DNA from: J088 sp003695505 [NCBI: Candidatus Dadabacteria bacterium]
Lineage (GTDB): Bacteria; J088
Assembly (NCBI GenBank): GCA_003695505.1
Contig: RFIY01000046.1
Coordinates: forward strand, 1 to 18,905
DNA length: 18,905 nucleotides
Direction: 5' to 3'
The notes beneath the pieces are model-generated. The model had not been told where the DNA came from and searched no databases. It saw only the letters and a program-made list of their open reading frames with translations. Positions 1 to 7,801 of this stretch are shown piece by piece. The position numbers were made by a program, and so were the translations under genes. Position 1 is the first letter of the stretch. The number at the start of each line of letters is the position of its first letter.

Positions 1-375
1 TTCGGGATCGTGGACTCCGGCCATCGGCACGATGCCTTCGAGAAAATCGCCGACGACCGCCATGTCTTCGGGGGAAAGCACGCGCGCCTTTTCCGCCGCG
101 ACCCGTGCGTTGTCGCCGATGATGTCCCAGGCGGCAAAGACGATGTCCTGCGCCGCAGCCAGCGGTACGAGCTCGCGCACGGGACGAAACGCCCCTTCGC
201 TGCGTTTGCCGATGCGCAGTTCGGCCAGCTCCGCAAGCGAACCGACGGGCACGCCGCGACCGCGGCGCCATAGCTCGACCCCTGCGATCACCGTGGTCGC
301 CACTGCACCAAGCCCCTGGAACAGAACCAGCAATTTGCCTTCAGCGGACTGGACTTGTGGAGTTCGGGTGGTCAA
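1..375 (-). CDS. myo-inositol-1-phosphate synthase, N-terminal part (partial)
   Basis: The visible 125 codons run off the left edge of the window. The protein converts glucose 6-phosphate to myo-inositol 1-phosphate using NAD, in the cytosol; this is the entry step to inositol lipids and inositol solutes. About 15 residues after the start is an NAD-binding Rossmann loop, GLGAVATT, followed by a WRRG segment, then GSLAEL, RIGKR, VPLA and a WDI..DNA segment. This order is diagnostic of the bacterial Ino1 family. I chose the TTG at 375 because AAGGAG lies six bases upstream (382-387 on the plus strand); an in-frame GTG at 417 has no such site, and the ATG at 413 is out of frame. A perfect TATAAT lies about 140 bases upstream, so the gene probably has its own promoter. 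Family assignment is firm; the C-terminal catalytic domain is not visible. Confidence 0.9.
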   Translation of the reverse strand, partial: MTTRTPQVQSAEGKLLVLFQGLGAVATTVIAGVELWRRGRGVPVGSLAELAELRIGKRSEGAFRPVRELVPLAAAQDIVFAAWDIIGDNARVAAEKARVLSPEDMAVVGDFLEGIVPMAGVHDPE

Positions 376-516
376 TTCGGGCTCCTTGGCGGGATCCGCG
401 CGCCCCGAGCCATGCACTGGCGATCGAGCGCAACAGAAAAAAGTTGAATAGCAACCCATCCCGGCGACAGACGCGTCGGAGTGGAACGGGACAGATCAGT
501 TTTCGAATACCTGTTC

Positions 517-522
517 ATTATA
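517..522 (-). promoter_or_regulatory. -10 element of the inositol-phosphate synthase gene
   Basis: The minus strand reads a perfect TATAAT here, just beyond the recG stop codon and about 140 bases before the TTG start of the inositol-phosphate synthase gene. I see no good -35 box at 16-18 bases, so the promoter may be activator dependent or weak. The 376-516 leader holds a short T run (428-433) but no stem I would call a terminator or riboswitch. Confidence 0.45.
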
Positions 523-536
523 CCCACCGCGGCCGG

Positions 537-2600
537 TCAGCCGCGATCCGGACGAATATCCCATTTCCGCAGGAGCAGCTCACGATATCCTCTCCAGCGC
601 GGGTCCAGCAACTGTGGATCTTCGTCGACGATCGCAAACGCTGCCGATCGCAGGTCGGGCACGAGGTCGCGAAAGCGGCGAAGCAGGACAGGGTGGATAT
701 CGGGCATACCGCTCTGGCGCATACCCAGCACCGAGCCGGGCCCCCTCAGTTCCAGATCGGCTTCGGCGATCTCGAAACCGTCGGTTGTCGCGGCAAACGC
801 TTCGAGGCGCTTGCGCGTTTCGTCGGCGAAATGGTCTTCCAGCAACACATAGCAGGTTCCCGGCAGGCGACCCCGTCCAATTCGGCCACGAATCTGATGC
901 AACTGGCTCAAACCAAACGCATCCGCGCCGCCGATCACGAGCACGGTCGCATCTGGCACATCGACGCCGACTTCGATGACCGTCGTCGCCACCAGAATCG
1001 AGATCCGCCCGTCCACGAGCGCGCGCAGGACGCGATCTTTCTCTTCGCCCTTCATCCGTCCATGTAACAAACCGACGCGCTCGGCTCCGAAGTAGTCACT
1101 CAGGCGCTGGTGCATCTGCTCGACGGAGCGCCGGTCTGCGTCTCCCTCATCTTCGACGCGGGGATAGAGGAAAAACACCTTGTGCCCCTGCTCGAGCTCG
1201 GTTTTGATATGCTCGAGCACGACACGCTTGCCCTCTGGCGGCACCAGGCGAGTGTCGACCTCGGCGCGTCCAGCGGGCTTTTCGCGGATCGTCGTCACAT
1301 CCGTCTCGCCAAGCAGCGTCAGCGCGAGGGAGCGTGGGATTGGTGTCGCTGTCAGCAGCAGGGTATGCGGCGTCCCCCCCTTACTGCGCAGTGCGGATCG
1401 TTGTGCGACGCCATAGCGTTGTTCCTCGTCGATCACGACCAGGCGCAGGTCACGGAACGCCAGGTCGTCGGACAACAGGGCATGTGTACCAATCACGATG
1501 TCCACACCGCCCTTTTCAATCATGAATTGCAGCTCCTTGCGCCGCACCGCGGACAGGCTGCCTGACAGACGTGCGATCCGGATGCCGCTTGCGCCCAGGA
1601 CGGCATCAAAGAACCGTACATGCTGAGCGGCCAGAATCTCGGTCGGCGCCAGCAATGCGACCTGGCCTCCCGCGCGCGCGACGAGCGCGGCCGCGATCAG
1701 CGCAACGGCCGTCTTCCCGGAGCCGACATCGCCCTGCACGAGCCGGTACATCGGCGTCGAACCGGCCAAGTCGGCAACGATGGCGTCGAGCGCCGCGCGT
1801 TGGTCTCCGGTCAGCGCGAATGGCAGCGCCCCTTCCAGTTCGGCGCGTACCGCGGACGCGACCGTTACGGGCACGGCCTGCTCCTGCCTCTGCCAGTAGC
1901 GACGCAACGCGAGGCCAAGGAACCAGCAGAACAGCGCATCCACCGCGACACGGCGGTAACCAGCCCCGTTCTGGCGTTGCAGGGTAACGACATCGGCATC
2001 AGGTCGGGGCGCATGGATTTCGGCAAACGCCTCATCCCAACGCGGCACATCCCATACCCGTCGCTGGACTTCTGGCAATGGATCGATCGCCGCAAGCGTA
2101 GGTGCGGCACCGGCGACGGCTCGCGGCATCGTTTGCGTCAGCCACGGAACACCACGGTAGACGGGCTCGATGTCGATTCGCTGTCCCTCACCATAAATGC
2201 GCGGATGCGAAAACGTCGGCGTCAGACGCTTGCGATCGGGCTTGCCGACGATCACGATGTTGTCGCCGGGCGCCAGATCCACGGCCGGTCCGGGCAGCCG
2301 TGGTGTAAACCAGAACAGATCCGCCGTACCCGAATCATCCTCGACCACAGCCCGCCAGAATCGCCGCCCGCGCGGCCGAACCGGCGCTCGCACGACGCGA
2401 ACGCGATAGGCCGTCTCGACACCCTGAGGCGCCTCGGCCAGCGGGGTGATTTCGCGAAAGTCCCGGTACGCTCGCGGCAGATAATTGAGCAGATCCCAGA
2501 CATCCTCGATCGAACGGCCCGCGAGTTCAGACGCCCGGCGAGATCCGATCCCGTCCAGCACCTGCGGCGAGCGCCACAACCAGTCGAAGCTTACGCTCAT
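537..2600 (-). CDS. recG: ATP-dependent DNA helicase RecG
   Basis: This is a 687-aa branch-migration helicase that reverses stalled replication forks and processes Holliday junctions; the length is normal (E. coli has 693). The N-terminal wedge/OB region covers roughly residues 1-240. The helicase core follows, with Walker A GDVGSGKT (290-297), the Walker B region VIDEEQRYGVAQR from 389, TATPIPR (417-423), ATTVIEVGVDVP (538-549) and the QLHQIRGRIGRG motif from 567. In the residues between Walker B and the conserved R-(F/Y)-G-V, RecG proteins usually read DEQH; here it is DEEQ, as in Mfd. Overall domain order and the GVxQR continuation still make this RecG. The start codon overlaps the stop of the upstream methyltransferase gene (ATGA), which indicates translational coupling. 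No strong Shine-Dalgarno is visible. It is the last gene of a minus-strand unit that starts at nagZ. Confidence 0.95.
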   Translation of the reverse strand: MSVSFDWLWRSPQVLDGIGSRRASELAGRSIEDVWDLLNYLPRAYRDFREITPLAEAPQGVETAYRVRVVRAPVRPRGRRFWRAVVEDDSGTADLFWFTPRLPGPAVDLAPGDNIVIVGKPDRKRLTPTFSHPRIYGEGQRIDIEPVYRGVPWLTQTMPRAVAGAAPTLAAIDPLPEVQRRVWDVPRWDEAFAEIHAPRPDADVVTLQRQNGAGYRRVAVDALFCWFLGLALRRYWQRQEQAVPVTVASAVRAELEGALPFALTGDQRAALDAIVADLAGSTPMYRLVQGDVGSGKTAVALIAAALVARAGGQVALLAPTEILAAQHVRFFDAVLGASGIRIARLSGSLSAVRRKELQFMIEKGGVDIVIGTHALLSDDLAFRDLRLVVIDEEQRYGVAQRSALRSKGGTPHTLLLTATPIPRSLALTLLGETDVTTIREKPAGRAEVDTRLVPPEGKRVVLEHIKTELEQGHKVFFLYPRVEDEGDADRRSVEQMHQRLSDYFGAERVGLLHGRMKGEEKDRVLRALVDGRISILVATTVIEVGVDVPDATVLVIGGADAFGLSQLHQIRGRIGRGRLPGTCYVLLEDHFADETRKRLEAFAATTDGFEIAEADLELRGPGSVLGMRQSGMPDIHPVLLRRFRDLVPDLRSAAFAIVDEDPQLLDPRWRGYRELLLRKWDIRPDRG

Positions 2601-3709
2601 CGGCGCCGCCCGAGGATCAGGTACTCGACGGTTTCGTCGGCGCGGTATCGCCGCGCCGGGCGGTCGCGGTCGGCCCGAAAGCGCGGGTAGTCAAGCTCCT
2701 TGAACGCTACGATAGCGAACTCGCGGCTGATCAGCCCGGTCAGGGTCTCGCGGTCGAGCAGCCCCTCGTTGTTGTAGCTCACCAGCAGCCATGGTGACGA
2801 AACGGCGTCGAACAGACGCGCGAACGCATCTCTGGCCTGGCTGCGGCGGCAAAAAGGGGATCCCTGTTCGCCGCGCGGACGCAAACCGCTGATGCCACGC
2901 GGCTCGAATCGGTCGAGATCCCAGCACGCGATCGTCTCCAGCACATGGTAGTTGCCCGCATACTGACGATGATTGTACGGCGGGTCGATGTAGGTCAGTA
3001 CCGGTTCGTACGCCGCCGTGCGTTCAAGCAAGGCCGCGGCATCGCAACAGTACGTTTCGTGGTGCTGCCCCATGCGACGGGACGATTGTGGCGCAATGCC
3101 GATCAGGCGCAGCGGTCGCTCGGCGGTCTTTTTGAGACGCTTGAGGTAGGCGCCATAAACCGACGCCGTATTCGCCACGCGATCCGCGCTTTCGATCAAC
3201 GAAGCCACGAGCCACGCCACCTCGTCATCGGTGATCGCGCGGCGCTCGTGCCAGTCAGCAATCTGGTCGCGGATGGCCTGGATGCGTCGCCCATTTTCCT
3301 GACTGAAATAGAGGCGCCCGCCACCTCCGCCCTCGGCATAGGCATCCGCAAACGCGCCGTCTTTCCCGGGCAATGCGTCAAGGTGGCGCAGTACGGCACC
3401 GGCCCGCCCACGCAGTTTCAGGGTTCTCTGGCTGGCCGAAAAGGCTGGTGCTTCAGCGCAACCATCCACCTCCTGAAGCCCCGGAAACGCAGGCGGTTCG
3501 TCGAGGCAAACCAGCGCATGCGCGGTACGTTCAGCGTACCGCTGCCAGTCACCCGCCACGACACGATGCCCGCGGGCCTTCAGCGCCGCGGCAACCGCGC
3601 CGGTGCCACAAAAGGGGTCAACCGCCGTACCCGAATCTGGCACCTTCCAGTGGTCGAGCAATGCAAGAATCGGCTCCAGCAGGCGGTATTTTGATCCGAT
3701 ATAGTTCAT
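2597..3709 (-). CDS. D12-class N6-adenine DNA methyltransferase
   Basis: This is a 370-aa SAM-dependent methyltransferase that should methylate adenine N6 in a specific DNA sequence. Motif order is that of the D12 (alpha) class. The N-terminal NYIGSK (2-7) is motif X, and DPFCGTG (31-37) is motif I, the SAM-binding loop. A target-recognition region of about 200 residues follows, then IDPPYNHRQY (241-250), which carries the catalytic DPPY tetrad. It resembles the COG3392 adenine methylase family rather than short Dam proteins. No restriction endonuclease or specificity gene adjoins it, so it looks like an orphan methylase. It starts 32 bases after the YccA-like gene and overlaps recG by 4 bases (ATGA), so it is probably co-transcribed with repair and envelope genes. 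Recognition sequence cannot be read from the protein. Confidence 0.88.
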   Translation of the reverse strand: MNYIGSKYRLLEPILALLDHWKVPDSGTAVDPFCGTGAVAAALKARGHRVVAGDWQRYAERTAHALVCLDEPPAFPGLQEVDGCAEAPAFSASQRTLKLRGRAGAVLRHLDALPGKDGAFADAYAEGGGGGRLYFSQENGRRIQAIRDQIADWHERRAITDDEVAWLVASLIESADRVANTASVYGAYLKRLKKTAERPLRLIGIAPQSSRRMGQHHETYCCDAAALLERTAAYEPVLTYIDPPYNHRQYAGNYHVLETIACWDLDRFEPRGISGLRPRGEQGSPFCRRSQARDAFARLFDAVSSPWLLVSYNNEGLLDRETLTGLISREFAIVAFKELDYPRFRADRDRPARRYRADETVEYLILGRRR

Positions 3710-3741
3710 TGCCGCGCCGCCCCACGCGCCGCATCCGCAGA

Positions 3742-4470
3742 TCAGTCGCGCTGCTGACCGAGAAACCGGAGCAGGAACAGGAACAGGTTGATGAAATCGA
3801 GATACAGGGCCAGTGCACCGACGATCGCAAACTTTGCGGCCGCCTCACCACGCGACCCGACACTGGCCGCCAGTTCACGCATGCGTTGCGCATCCCAGGC
3901 CGCGAGCCCGGTAAACAGAAAAACGCCGACGACGGACAGAATCCAGTCGAGCCCCGAGCTGCCGAGAAATATGTTCACGACTGATGCGAGCACCAGTCCG
4001 ATCAGCCCCATGAACAGGAAGCTGCCCATGCCACTCAGATCGCGTTTTGTCGTATGTCCCCAAGCCGCGGCTGCGGCAAACATGCCGCCCGCGACCGCGA
4101 ACGTCTGTGCGACCGAAGTTCCGGTGTAGACCAGCAGCACGCTGCTGATCGTCGCGCCATTGAGCGCACTGTAGATGACGAATGCCGTCGCAGCCTGCAC
4201 CGGTGACATCCGGGATATGCCCAGCGACAGCCACAGCACGAGACCGAACTCGGCGGCGATCAGCCCGTAAAAGACGATCTTCTGGCCAAAAATCAACTGC
4301 TGCATCGTTGCCGACGAGGCGACGGCCCAGGCGACGACCGCGGTCAGCGCCAGCCCCGCGGCCATCCAGCGGTAGACGCTCGCAACAAAGGCTGAAGCTT
4401 CGGCCTTTGATATGCGCACTTCGCCGACCATTTCCGATGGGGTCCAATGCCGAATTCCGGTCCGTTGCAT
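3742..4470 (-). CDS. Bax inhibitor-1/YccA family membrane protein
   Basis: This is an integral membrane protein of about 242 aa with seven hydrophobic segments. The hydrophilic N-terminus is followed by closely spaced helices and ends with a hydrophobic LFLFLLRFLG segment and a short polar tail. Features typical of the family are the SALNGATISSV loop after the third helix and the AAWDAQRM segment before the last helices. E. coli YccA, of the same family, binds and modulates FtsH; eukaryotic members are calcium-leak channels. Whether this one does either is unknown. I prefer the ATG at 4470, which has AAGAGAG about 8 bases upstream; an ATG at 4512 adds 14 residues but has no ribosome binding site. 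The gene lies directly after the HAD phosphatase gene and before the methyltransferase gene on the same strand. Confidence 0.88.
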   Translation of the reverse strand: MQRTGIRHWTPSEMVGEVRISKAEASAFVASVYRWMAAGLALTAVVAWAVASSATMQQLIFGQKIVFYGLIAAEFGLVLWLSLGISRMSPVQAATAFVIYSALNGATISSVLLVYTGTSVAQTFAVAGGMFAAAAAWGHTTKRDLSGMGSFLFMGLIGLVLASVVNIFLGSSGLDWILSVVGVFLFTGLAAWDAQRMRELAASVGSRGEAAAKFAIVGALALYLDFINLFLFLLRFLGQQRD

Positions 4471-4518
4471 GACGAGGGCTCTCTTGTCAGTGGTTGGTAT
4501 GCGCGCATTCATGGCGCG

Positions 4519-5172
4519 TCACGCGGAGGCGTGATGTTCCTCATTATAGTCAGCACGATCCCCGCGGAGCCACCGGGCAACATAATCGCCGACCGCTTGC
4601 AGTGTCGGGAGGCTGGTGGCCTGCGGCAGCGGCGGGCTGACCTGGGCGCACTGCACGAATGCACATCCGGCGAGGCGTGCGGCCTCTCGATCGACGGCGC
4701 TGTCACCCACGAACAACAAGTCGGCTGGCGCGAGCTCCCAGCGTGACGCAATCCAGCGCGCCCCATCCGGCGACGGCTTGGACGGCACAGCCATGTCGGC
4801 ATGCAGAACGATGTCAAATAGCCCTTCCCAGCCGAGCTGGGCCAGAAGTGGCTTCGTGCTCGGCCCGCGGTTCGTCCACAGGGCAAGGGCAATGCCGCGT
4901 TGCCGCAGCGACGAAAGCAGCTCCAGCGCTCCGCTCAATGGACGGATTTCGGACAGTCGGTCCAGATAGGGATCGCGCTCGCGAAACTGCGCGACACGGA
5001 CGAGATCCTCATCAAAAAAGCGCTGCTCGAGCGCGTGTCGGTCAAGCGTGTAAAAGAGCTCTGCATCCTGCTCCGGAAATGGACGCCCCAGCCAGCGAAA
5101 CAGATCGCGATTGTAATTCAGGATGTGTTCGCGGCTGTCGACAAGCGTGCCGTCCAGGTCGAATACGATCAT
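4519..5172 (-). CDS. HAD-superfamily phosphatase, phosphoglycolate-phosphatase-like
   Basis: The 217-aa protein has all four haloacid-dehalogenase motifs. These are FDLDGTLVDS (nucleophile D5, acid D7), LWTNRG (T100), K132 in SKPSPDG, and VGDSAVDREAA (D157 and D161, the Mg2+ ligands). A helical cap lies between residues 15 and 80, as in the Gph/phosphoglycolate phosphatase group. It should hydrolyse a small phosphate monoester in the cytosol, but the substrate cannot be deduced; phosphoglycolate and sugar phosphates such as MurNAc-6P-like compounds are both possible. Its ATG overlaps the nagZ stop (ATGA), so the two are probably translated in series, which weakly favours a link to cell-wall sugar recycling. 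Confidence 0.88.
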   Translation of the reverse strand: MIVFDLDGTLVDSREHILNYNRDLFRWLGRPFPEQDAELFYTLDRHALEQRFFDEDLVRVAQFRERDPYLDRLSEIRPLSGALELLSSLRQRGIALALWTNRGPSTKPLLAQLGWEGLFDIVLHADMAVPSKPSPDGARWIASRWELAPADLLFVGDSAVDREAARLAGCAFVQCAQVSPPLPQATSLPTLQAVGDYVARWLRGDRADYNEEHHASA

Positions 5173-6233
5173 TCGCGGTTACTCTCGATCCATGGCTCAG
5201 GATGGTGACGCAGCCATTCCCGGACCTCCTCGATATCCGGGCGCTGCGTATCGGGGACCTGGCGCAGTCGCTCGATTCGACCGGCGGCATCGTGCAACAT
5301 TGCACGGAAGGCCGCTGAGCGTTCGGCCTCGCGAATGCACAGCTCCGCGGCCTGCTCCGCCGTCTCGAATCGATGACAGAACAACGCGACATCCTGCCCG
5401 CTCGTCAATGCCAGCAGGGCGGCTTCGTCCGGTGCCCATTGCCGCGCAATCGCACCCATTTCCAGATCATCGCTGACGATGACGCCGGCAAAGCCGAGTT
5501 CACCGCGCAGCCGCTCGAACAGCGGCCGCGAAAACGTGGTCGGCCCGTCACCGCAGATGGCCGGCCAGCGAAAGTGTCCAACCATCACGAGCTGCACACC
5601 GGACGCAATGGCCGCGCGAAACGGAATCCATTCGCGCCGTTGTGCCGTTTCCAGATCGATATCGAGGACGTCAAGCTCGACGTGGCTGTCGCTGGCGACG
5701 GCGCCGTGCCCCGGAAAATGCTTCGCACACGCCTCGAGTCCAGCGGCGCGCAGCCCTTCGACGGCGGCGGCGACGCGGGCCACCGTTGATGGTTCATTCG
5801 GCCCGCCAAAACAACGCCGCCGTAACGCCGCGTGATCCGGGTCGAACTCCAGATCGGCCACCGGCGCGAAGTCAATGGCAAAGCCAAGCCGCCGCAACAG
5901 CTCGCCCAGCCAGCAATGTGCGTCAAAGACCGGCCGAACATTCTCGCCGCGGATCGCCCAGCTCGCTGCAGCCGGGAACCGCGGCAGTGGTTCGGGCAGG
6001 CGCTGTACCGGGCCGCCCTCCTGATCGACCGCGACGCGGGTCGCGCCGTGGCTGAGCAACAAGATCTGGCGGTTCAGGTCGCAGCAAGCTTCCGGGTCGG
6101 GCAGATGGCGCGAGAACAAGGTCACGCCGCCCGGAGGATGCGTTTGCAGCGCACGGCGGACCCGCATCCAGTCTTCTTCGTACCAGCTCGGCCAGATGCA
6201 GCGCCAGACCAGTCTGGCCAGCGGCGTACTCAT
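5169..6233 (-). CDS. nagZ: beta-N-acetylhexosaminidase, glycoside hydrolase family 3
   Basis: The 354-aa cytosolic enzyme removes N-acetylglucosamine from GlcNAc-anhydroMurNAc muropeptides during peptidoglycan recycling. It has DQEGGPVQRL (70-79), the family signature KHFPGHG (171-177) followed by the DSH dyad (182-184; general acid/base), and SDDLEMG (254-260) with the nucleophile Asp255. It is a single-domain protein without a signal peptide, like gammaproteobacterial NagZ (about 340 aa). GGGAGG lies 7 bases before the ATG (6241-6246 on the plus strand), a strong start. It is the first gene of the minus-strand unit and diverges from the DsbA-like gene. In some gammaproteobacteria the NagZ product induces AmpC beta-lactamase; no ampR or ampC is visible here. 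Confidence 0.93.
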   Translation of the reverse strand: MSTPLARLVWRCIWPSWYEEDWMRVRRALQTHPPGGVTLFSRHLPDPEACCDLNRQILLLSHGATRVAVDQEGGPVQRLPEPLPRFPAAASWAIRGENVRPVFDAHCWLGELLRRLGFAIDFAPVADLEFDPDHAALRRRCFGGPNEPSTVARVAAAVEGLRAAGLEACAKHFPGHGAVASDSHVELDVLDIDLETAQRREWIPFRAAIASGVQLVMVGHFRWPAICGDGPTTFSRPLFERLRGELGFAGVIVSDDLEMGAIARQWAPDEAALLALTSGQDVALFCHRFETAEQAAELCIREAERSAAFRAMLHDAAGRIERLRQVPDTQRPDIEEVREWLRHHPEPWIESNRE

Positions 6234-6295
6234 CGGAAAACCTCCCGAATGCGTTCGGCGCGCACATACTCGACGGGACTTCTGGGAACCGATCG

Positions 6296-6305
6296 TGTTA
6301 TAACA
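6296..6305. promoter_or_regulatory. palindromic -10 shared by the nagZ and DsbA-like genes
   Basis: TGTTATAACA is a perfect 10-base palindrome, so each strand reads TATAAC, one mismatch from the consensus -10. It sits about 60 bases before each of two divergent start codons (6233 minus, 6377 plus). No good -35 is visible in either direction. A short hairpin (CCGGC, loop TGTT, GCCGG; 6321-6334) follows in the plus-strand leader. Confidence 0.4.
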
Positions 6306-6376
6306 TTGTCCTAGCCAGCTCCGGCTGTTGCCGGGTTTCAGTTCAAACAGACCGCAGGAGACAGGAAACCGTCGTC

Positions 6377-7120
6377 ATGGAACAGAATAACAACCCGCAA
6401 ATTCAGGGTGGCTCGCCCAGCCCGCTGTTGCTCGTCCTTTTCATCGGACAGCTCATCACACTGCTTGCCATTGCTGGCGTTGGCTACGTCGTCCAGCGGG
6501 AAGCCGCGGATCTTCGTGCCGCGATCTCTGATATTGAGAAGGCGGCACCGGCACGCCCCGCGCGGGACGACCGCCCCCAGCAACCACAGGAATACAAGAA
6601 CTGGGCTTCGTTGATCCGGGACTACAACATCTCGGTCGGCCCTGAAGACGCGCCCGTCACGATCATTGAATTCAGCGACTTCCAGTGTCCGTTCTGCAAT
6701 CGCTTCTACACGCAGTCCTACCGGCAATTGCTCAAGGATTACGATGGCAAGCTTCGCTTCGTGTACAAGAATCTGCCCCTGTCGCAGATCCATCCGTCCG
6801 CCGAAAGCGCCGCGATCGCACTGCAATGCGCGGCCCGCGAAGGCAAGGGGTGGGATATGCACGACAAGCTGTTCGATAACTACCGCAGCCTCAGCGATGA
6901 GACGATCCGGGATCTCGCAAAAGAGATCGGCCTCGGGGACTCCTGGACACAATGCTATGAGAAGCGAGAAACTGCCGATGAAGTTCAGCAGGACAGCAAG
7001 GACGCTATGGAAGCCGGCGCCCGCGGCACGCCAGCCTTTTTGATCAACGGCAAATTCGTGTCCGGCGCACAACCGCTGCAGTCGTTCAAGGCCGAAATCG
7101 ACCGTCTGCTGAGCAACTGA
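6377..7120 (+). CDS. membrane-anchored DsbA-family thioredoxin-fold protein
   Basis: The 247-aa protein has a polar N-terminus, one hydrophobic segment (about residues 16-39), a Pro/Arg-rich linker (56-72) and a DsbA-type thioredoxin domain. The active site is CPFC (104-107) in FSDFQCPFC and the cis-proline is in GTPAFL (217-222). The GPEDAPVTIIEFSDF opening is typical of the DsbA/DsbG-like group used for thiol oxidation or disulfide isomerisation in the periplasm, and of BdbD. The N-terminal segment most likely anchors it with the catalytic domain outside. Only one further pair of cysteines (C151, C193) is present. AGGAGACAGGAAA lies before the ATG, and a strong terminator ends the unit, so it seems to be monocistronic. 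The redox partner is not in the window. Confidence 0.9.
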   Translation: MEQNNNPQIQGGSPSPLLLVLFIGQLITLLAIAGVGYVVQREAADLRAAISDIEKAAPARPARDDRPQQPQEYKNWASLIRDYNISVGPEDAPVTIIEFSDFQCPFCNRFYTQSYRQLLKDYDGKLRFVYKNLPLSQIHPSAESAAIALQCAAREGKGWDMHDKLFDNYRSLSDETIRDLAKEIGLGDSWTQCYEKRETADEVQQDSKDAMEAGARGTPAFLINGKFVSGAQPLQSFKAEIDRLLSN

Positions 7121-7146
7121 TTCGTCCGCCGGCGGGATCATTTCAC

Positions 7147-7180
7147 AAAGAGGGGCAGCCGCTTCTGGCTGCCCCTCTTT
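7147..7180 (+). terminator. rho-independent terminator after the DsbA-like gene
   Basis: The stem is a perfect 14-bp inverted repeat, AAAGAGGGGCAGCC pairing with GGCTGCCCCTCTTT around the loop GCTTCT. The arms begin with AAA and end with TTT, so it could act in both directions. It lies 27 bases after the stop codon of the DsbA-like gene. Confidence 0.9.
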
Positions 7181-7229
7181 GCTTGTCATACTGCCATCGT
7201 GCGGATGATGTCCTTGGAGGCTGCACCGG

Positions 7230-7730
7230 GTGCGAGAACAAGGAAGCCCGCACGCCGTTGGGAATCTTGTTGGCGTCGGCGGCAACCGTACGGCTCGCGC
7301 CGTGAATCACAAGGCGGGCGATGTGTTGCAGCGTGAGACGCCGGTGCCTGCGCAGCCCCGGCGCCACGGTCCGATGTTGCCCGTTCTGATCGTGCTGGCG
7401 GCGGCGCTATATGCTGCAGAGCGCCTGCCGCTGAATCCATTTGGCATCTGGCAATGGCTGCCGCTTGGCGTGACCCTTGGTCTGTGGCGCCGGGCGCGGC
7501 GACGACATGACCGTGCGGCCATGGTGGCAACCGTCGGCTTTTTGGTCGGCGCCATGCTGTTTTCCATGCCGCTACATGTGATCTGGTTTCTGGATCTCGA
7601 CGGAACGCGGACCGGCTCATCGACATCCGGTCTGTTATTGTTGTTCATACCGATCTACGCGCTCGCAACCGGCGCACTGGGCTATGCATTCGGCTGGCTC
7701 GTTGGGCGTTGGCGCTATCACAGCTCATAG
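7230..7730 (+). CDS. small hypothetical membrane protein with four predicted helices
   Basis: I do not recognise the family. The 166-aa product has a polar N-terminal stretch of about 48 residues and then four hydrophobic segments, near residues 49-64, 69-85, 95-117 and 130-158. It carries the basic loop RRARRRHDR between the second and third and ends WRYHSS. The GTG at 7230 is preceded by TTGGAGG (7214-7220), about 9 bases away. Shorter starts are possible: GTG at 7323, behind AAGGCGG, or ATG at 7374 at the first helix. The hydrophobic pattern and codon bias support this strand over the antisense frames, which lack coherent helices. It follows the terminator of the DsbA-like gene and converges on the hydrolase gene. 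No function can be assigned. Confidence 0.65.
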   Translation: MREQGSPHAVGNLVGVGGNRTARAVNHKAGDVLQRETPVPAQPRRHGPMLPVLIVLAAALYAAERLPLNPFGIWQWLPLGVTLGLWRRARRRHDRAAMVATVGFLVGAMLFSMPLHVIWFLDLDGTRTGSSTSGLLLLFIPIYALATGALGYAFGWLVGRWRYHSS

Positions 7731-7801
7731 CAGGAGCCGCACGCGGCGCCTTGATTCCAGAGATGTCCGCAGATAGATCGCGCTATCGCGGCACGCCAGC
7801 G

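Noticed and set aside
428-447. GTTG-CTATT-CAAC plus T run in the inositol-phosphate synthase leader as a terminator or attenuator
   Set aside because: A 4-bp AT-rich stem is too weak.
523-545. CGCGGC/GCCGCG hairpin at the end of recG as a terminator
   Set aside because: The stem is only 6 bp and no T run follows; TATAAT of the next gene begins instead.
1620-2690. 356-codon plus-strand open frame across recG
   Set aside because: It is antisense to a complete, motif-rich recG and its product is Arg-rich with no recognisable domain; long antisense frames are common in GC-rich DNA.
6338-7285. 315-codon minus-strand open frame over the DsbA-like gene
   Set aside because: The plus strand encodes a complete thioredoxin-fold protein with CPFC and cis-Pro, and the terminator fits that strand; the minus frame is a shadow.
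7731-7801. GCCG/CGGC and CGCG/CGCG inverted repeats in the convergent gap as terminators
   Set aside because: Stems are 4 bp with no T tract.
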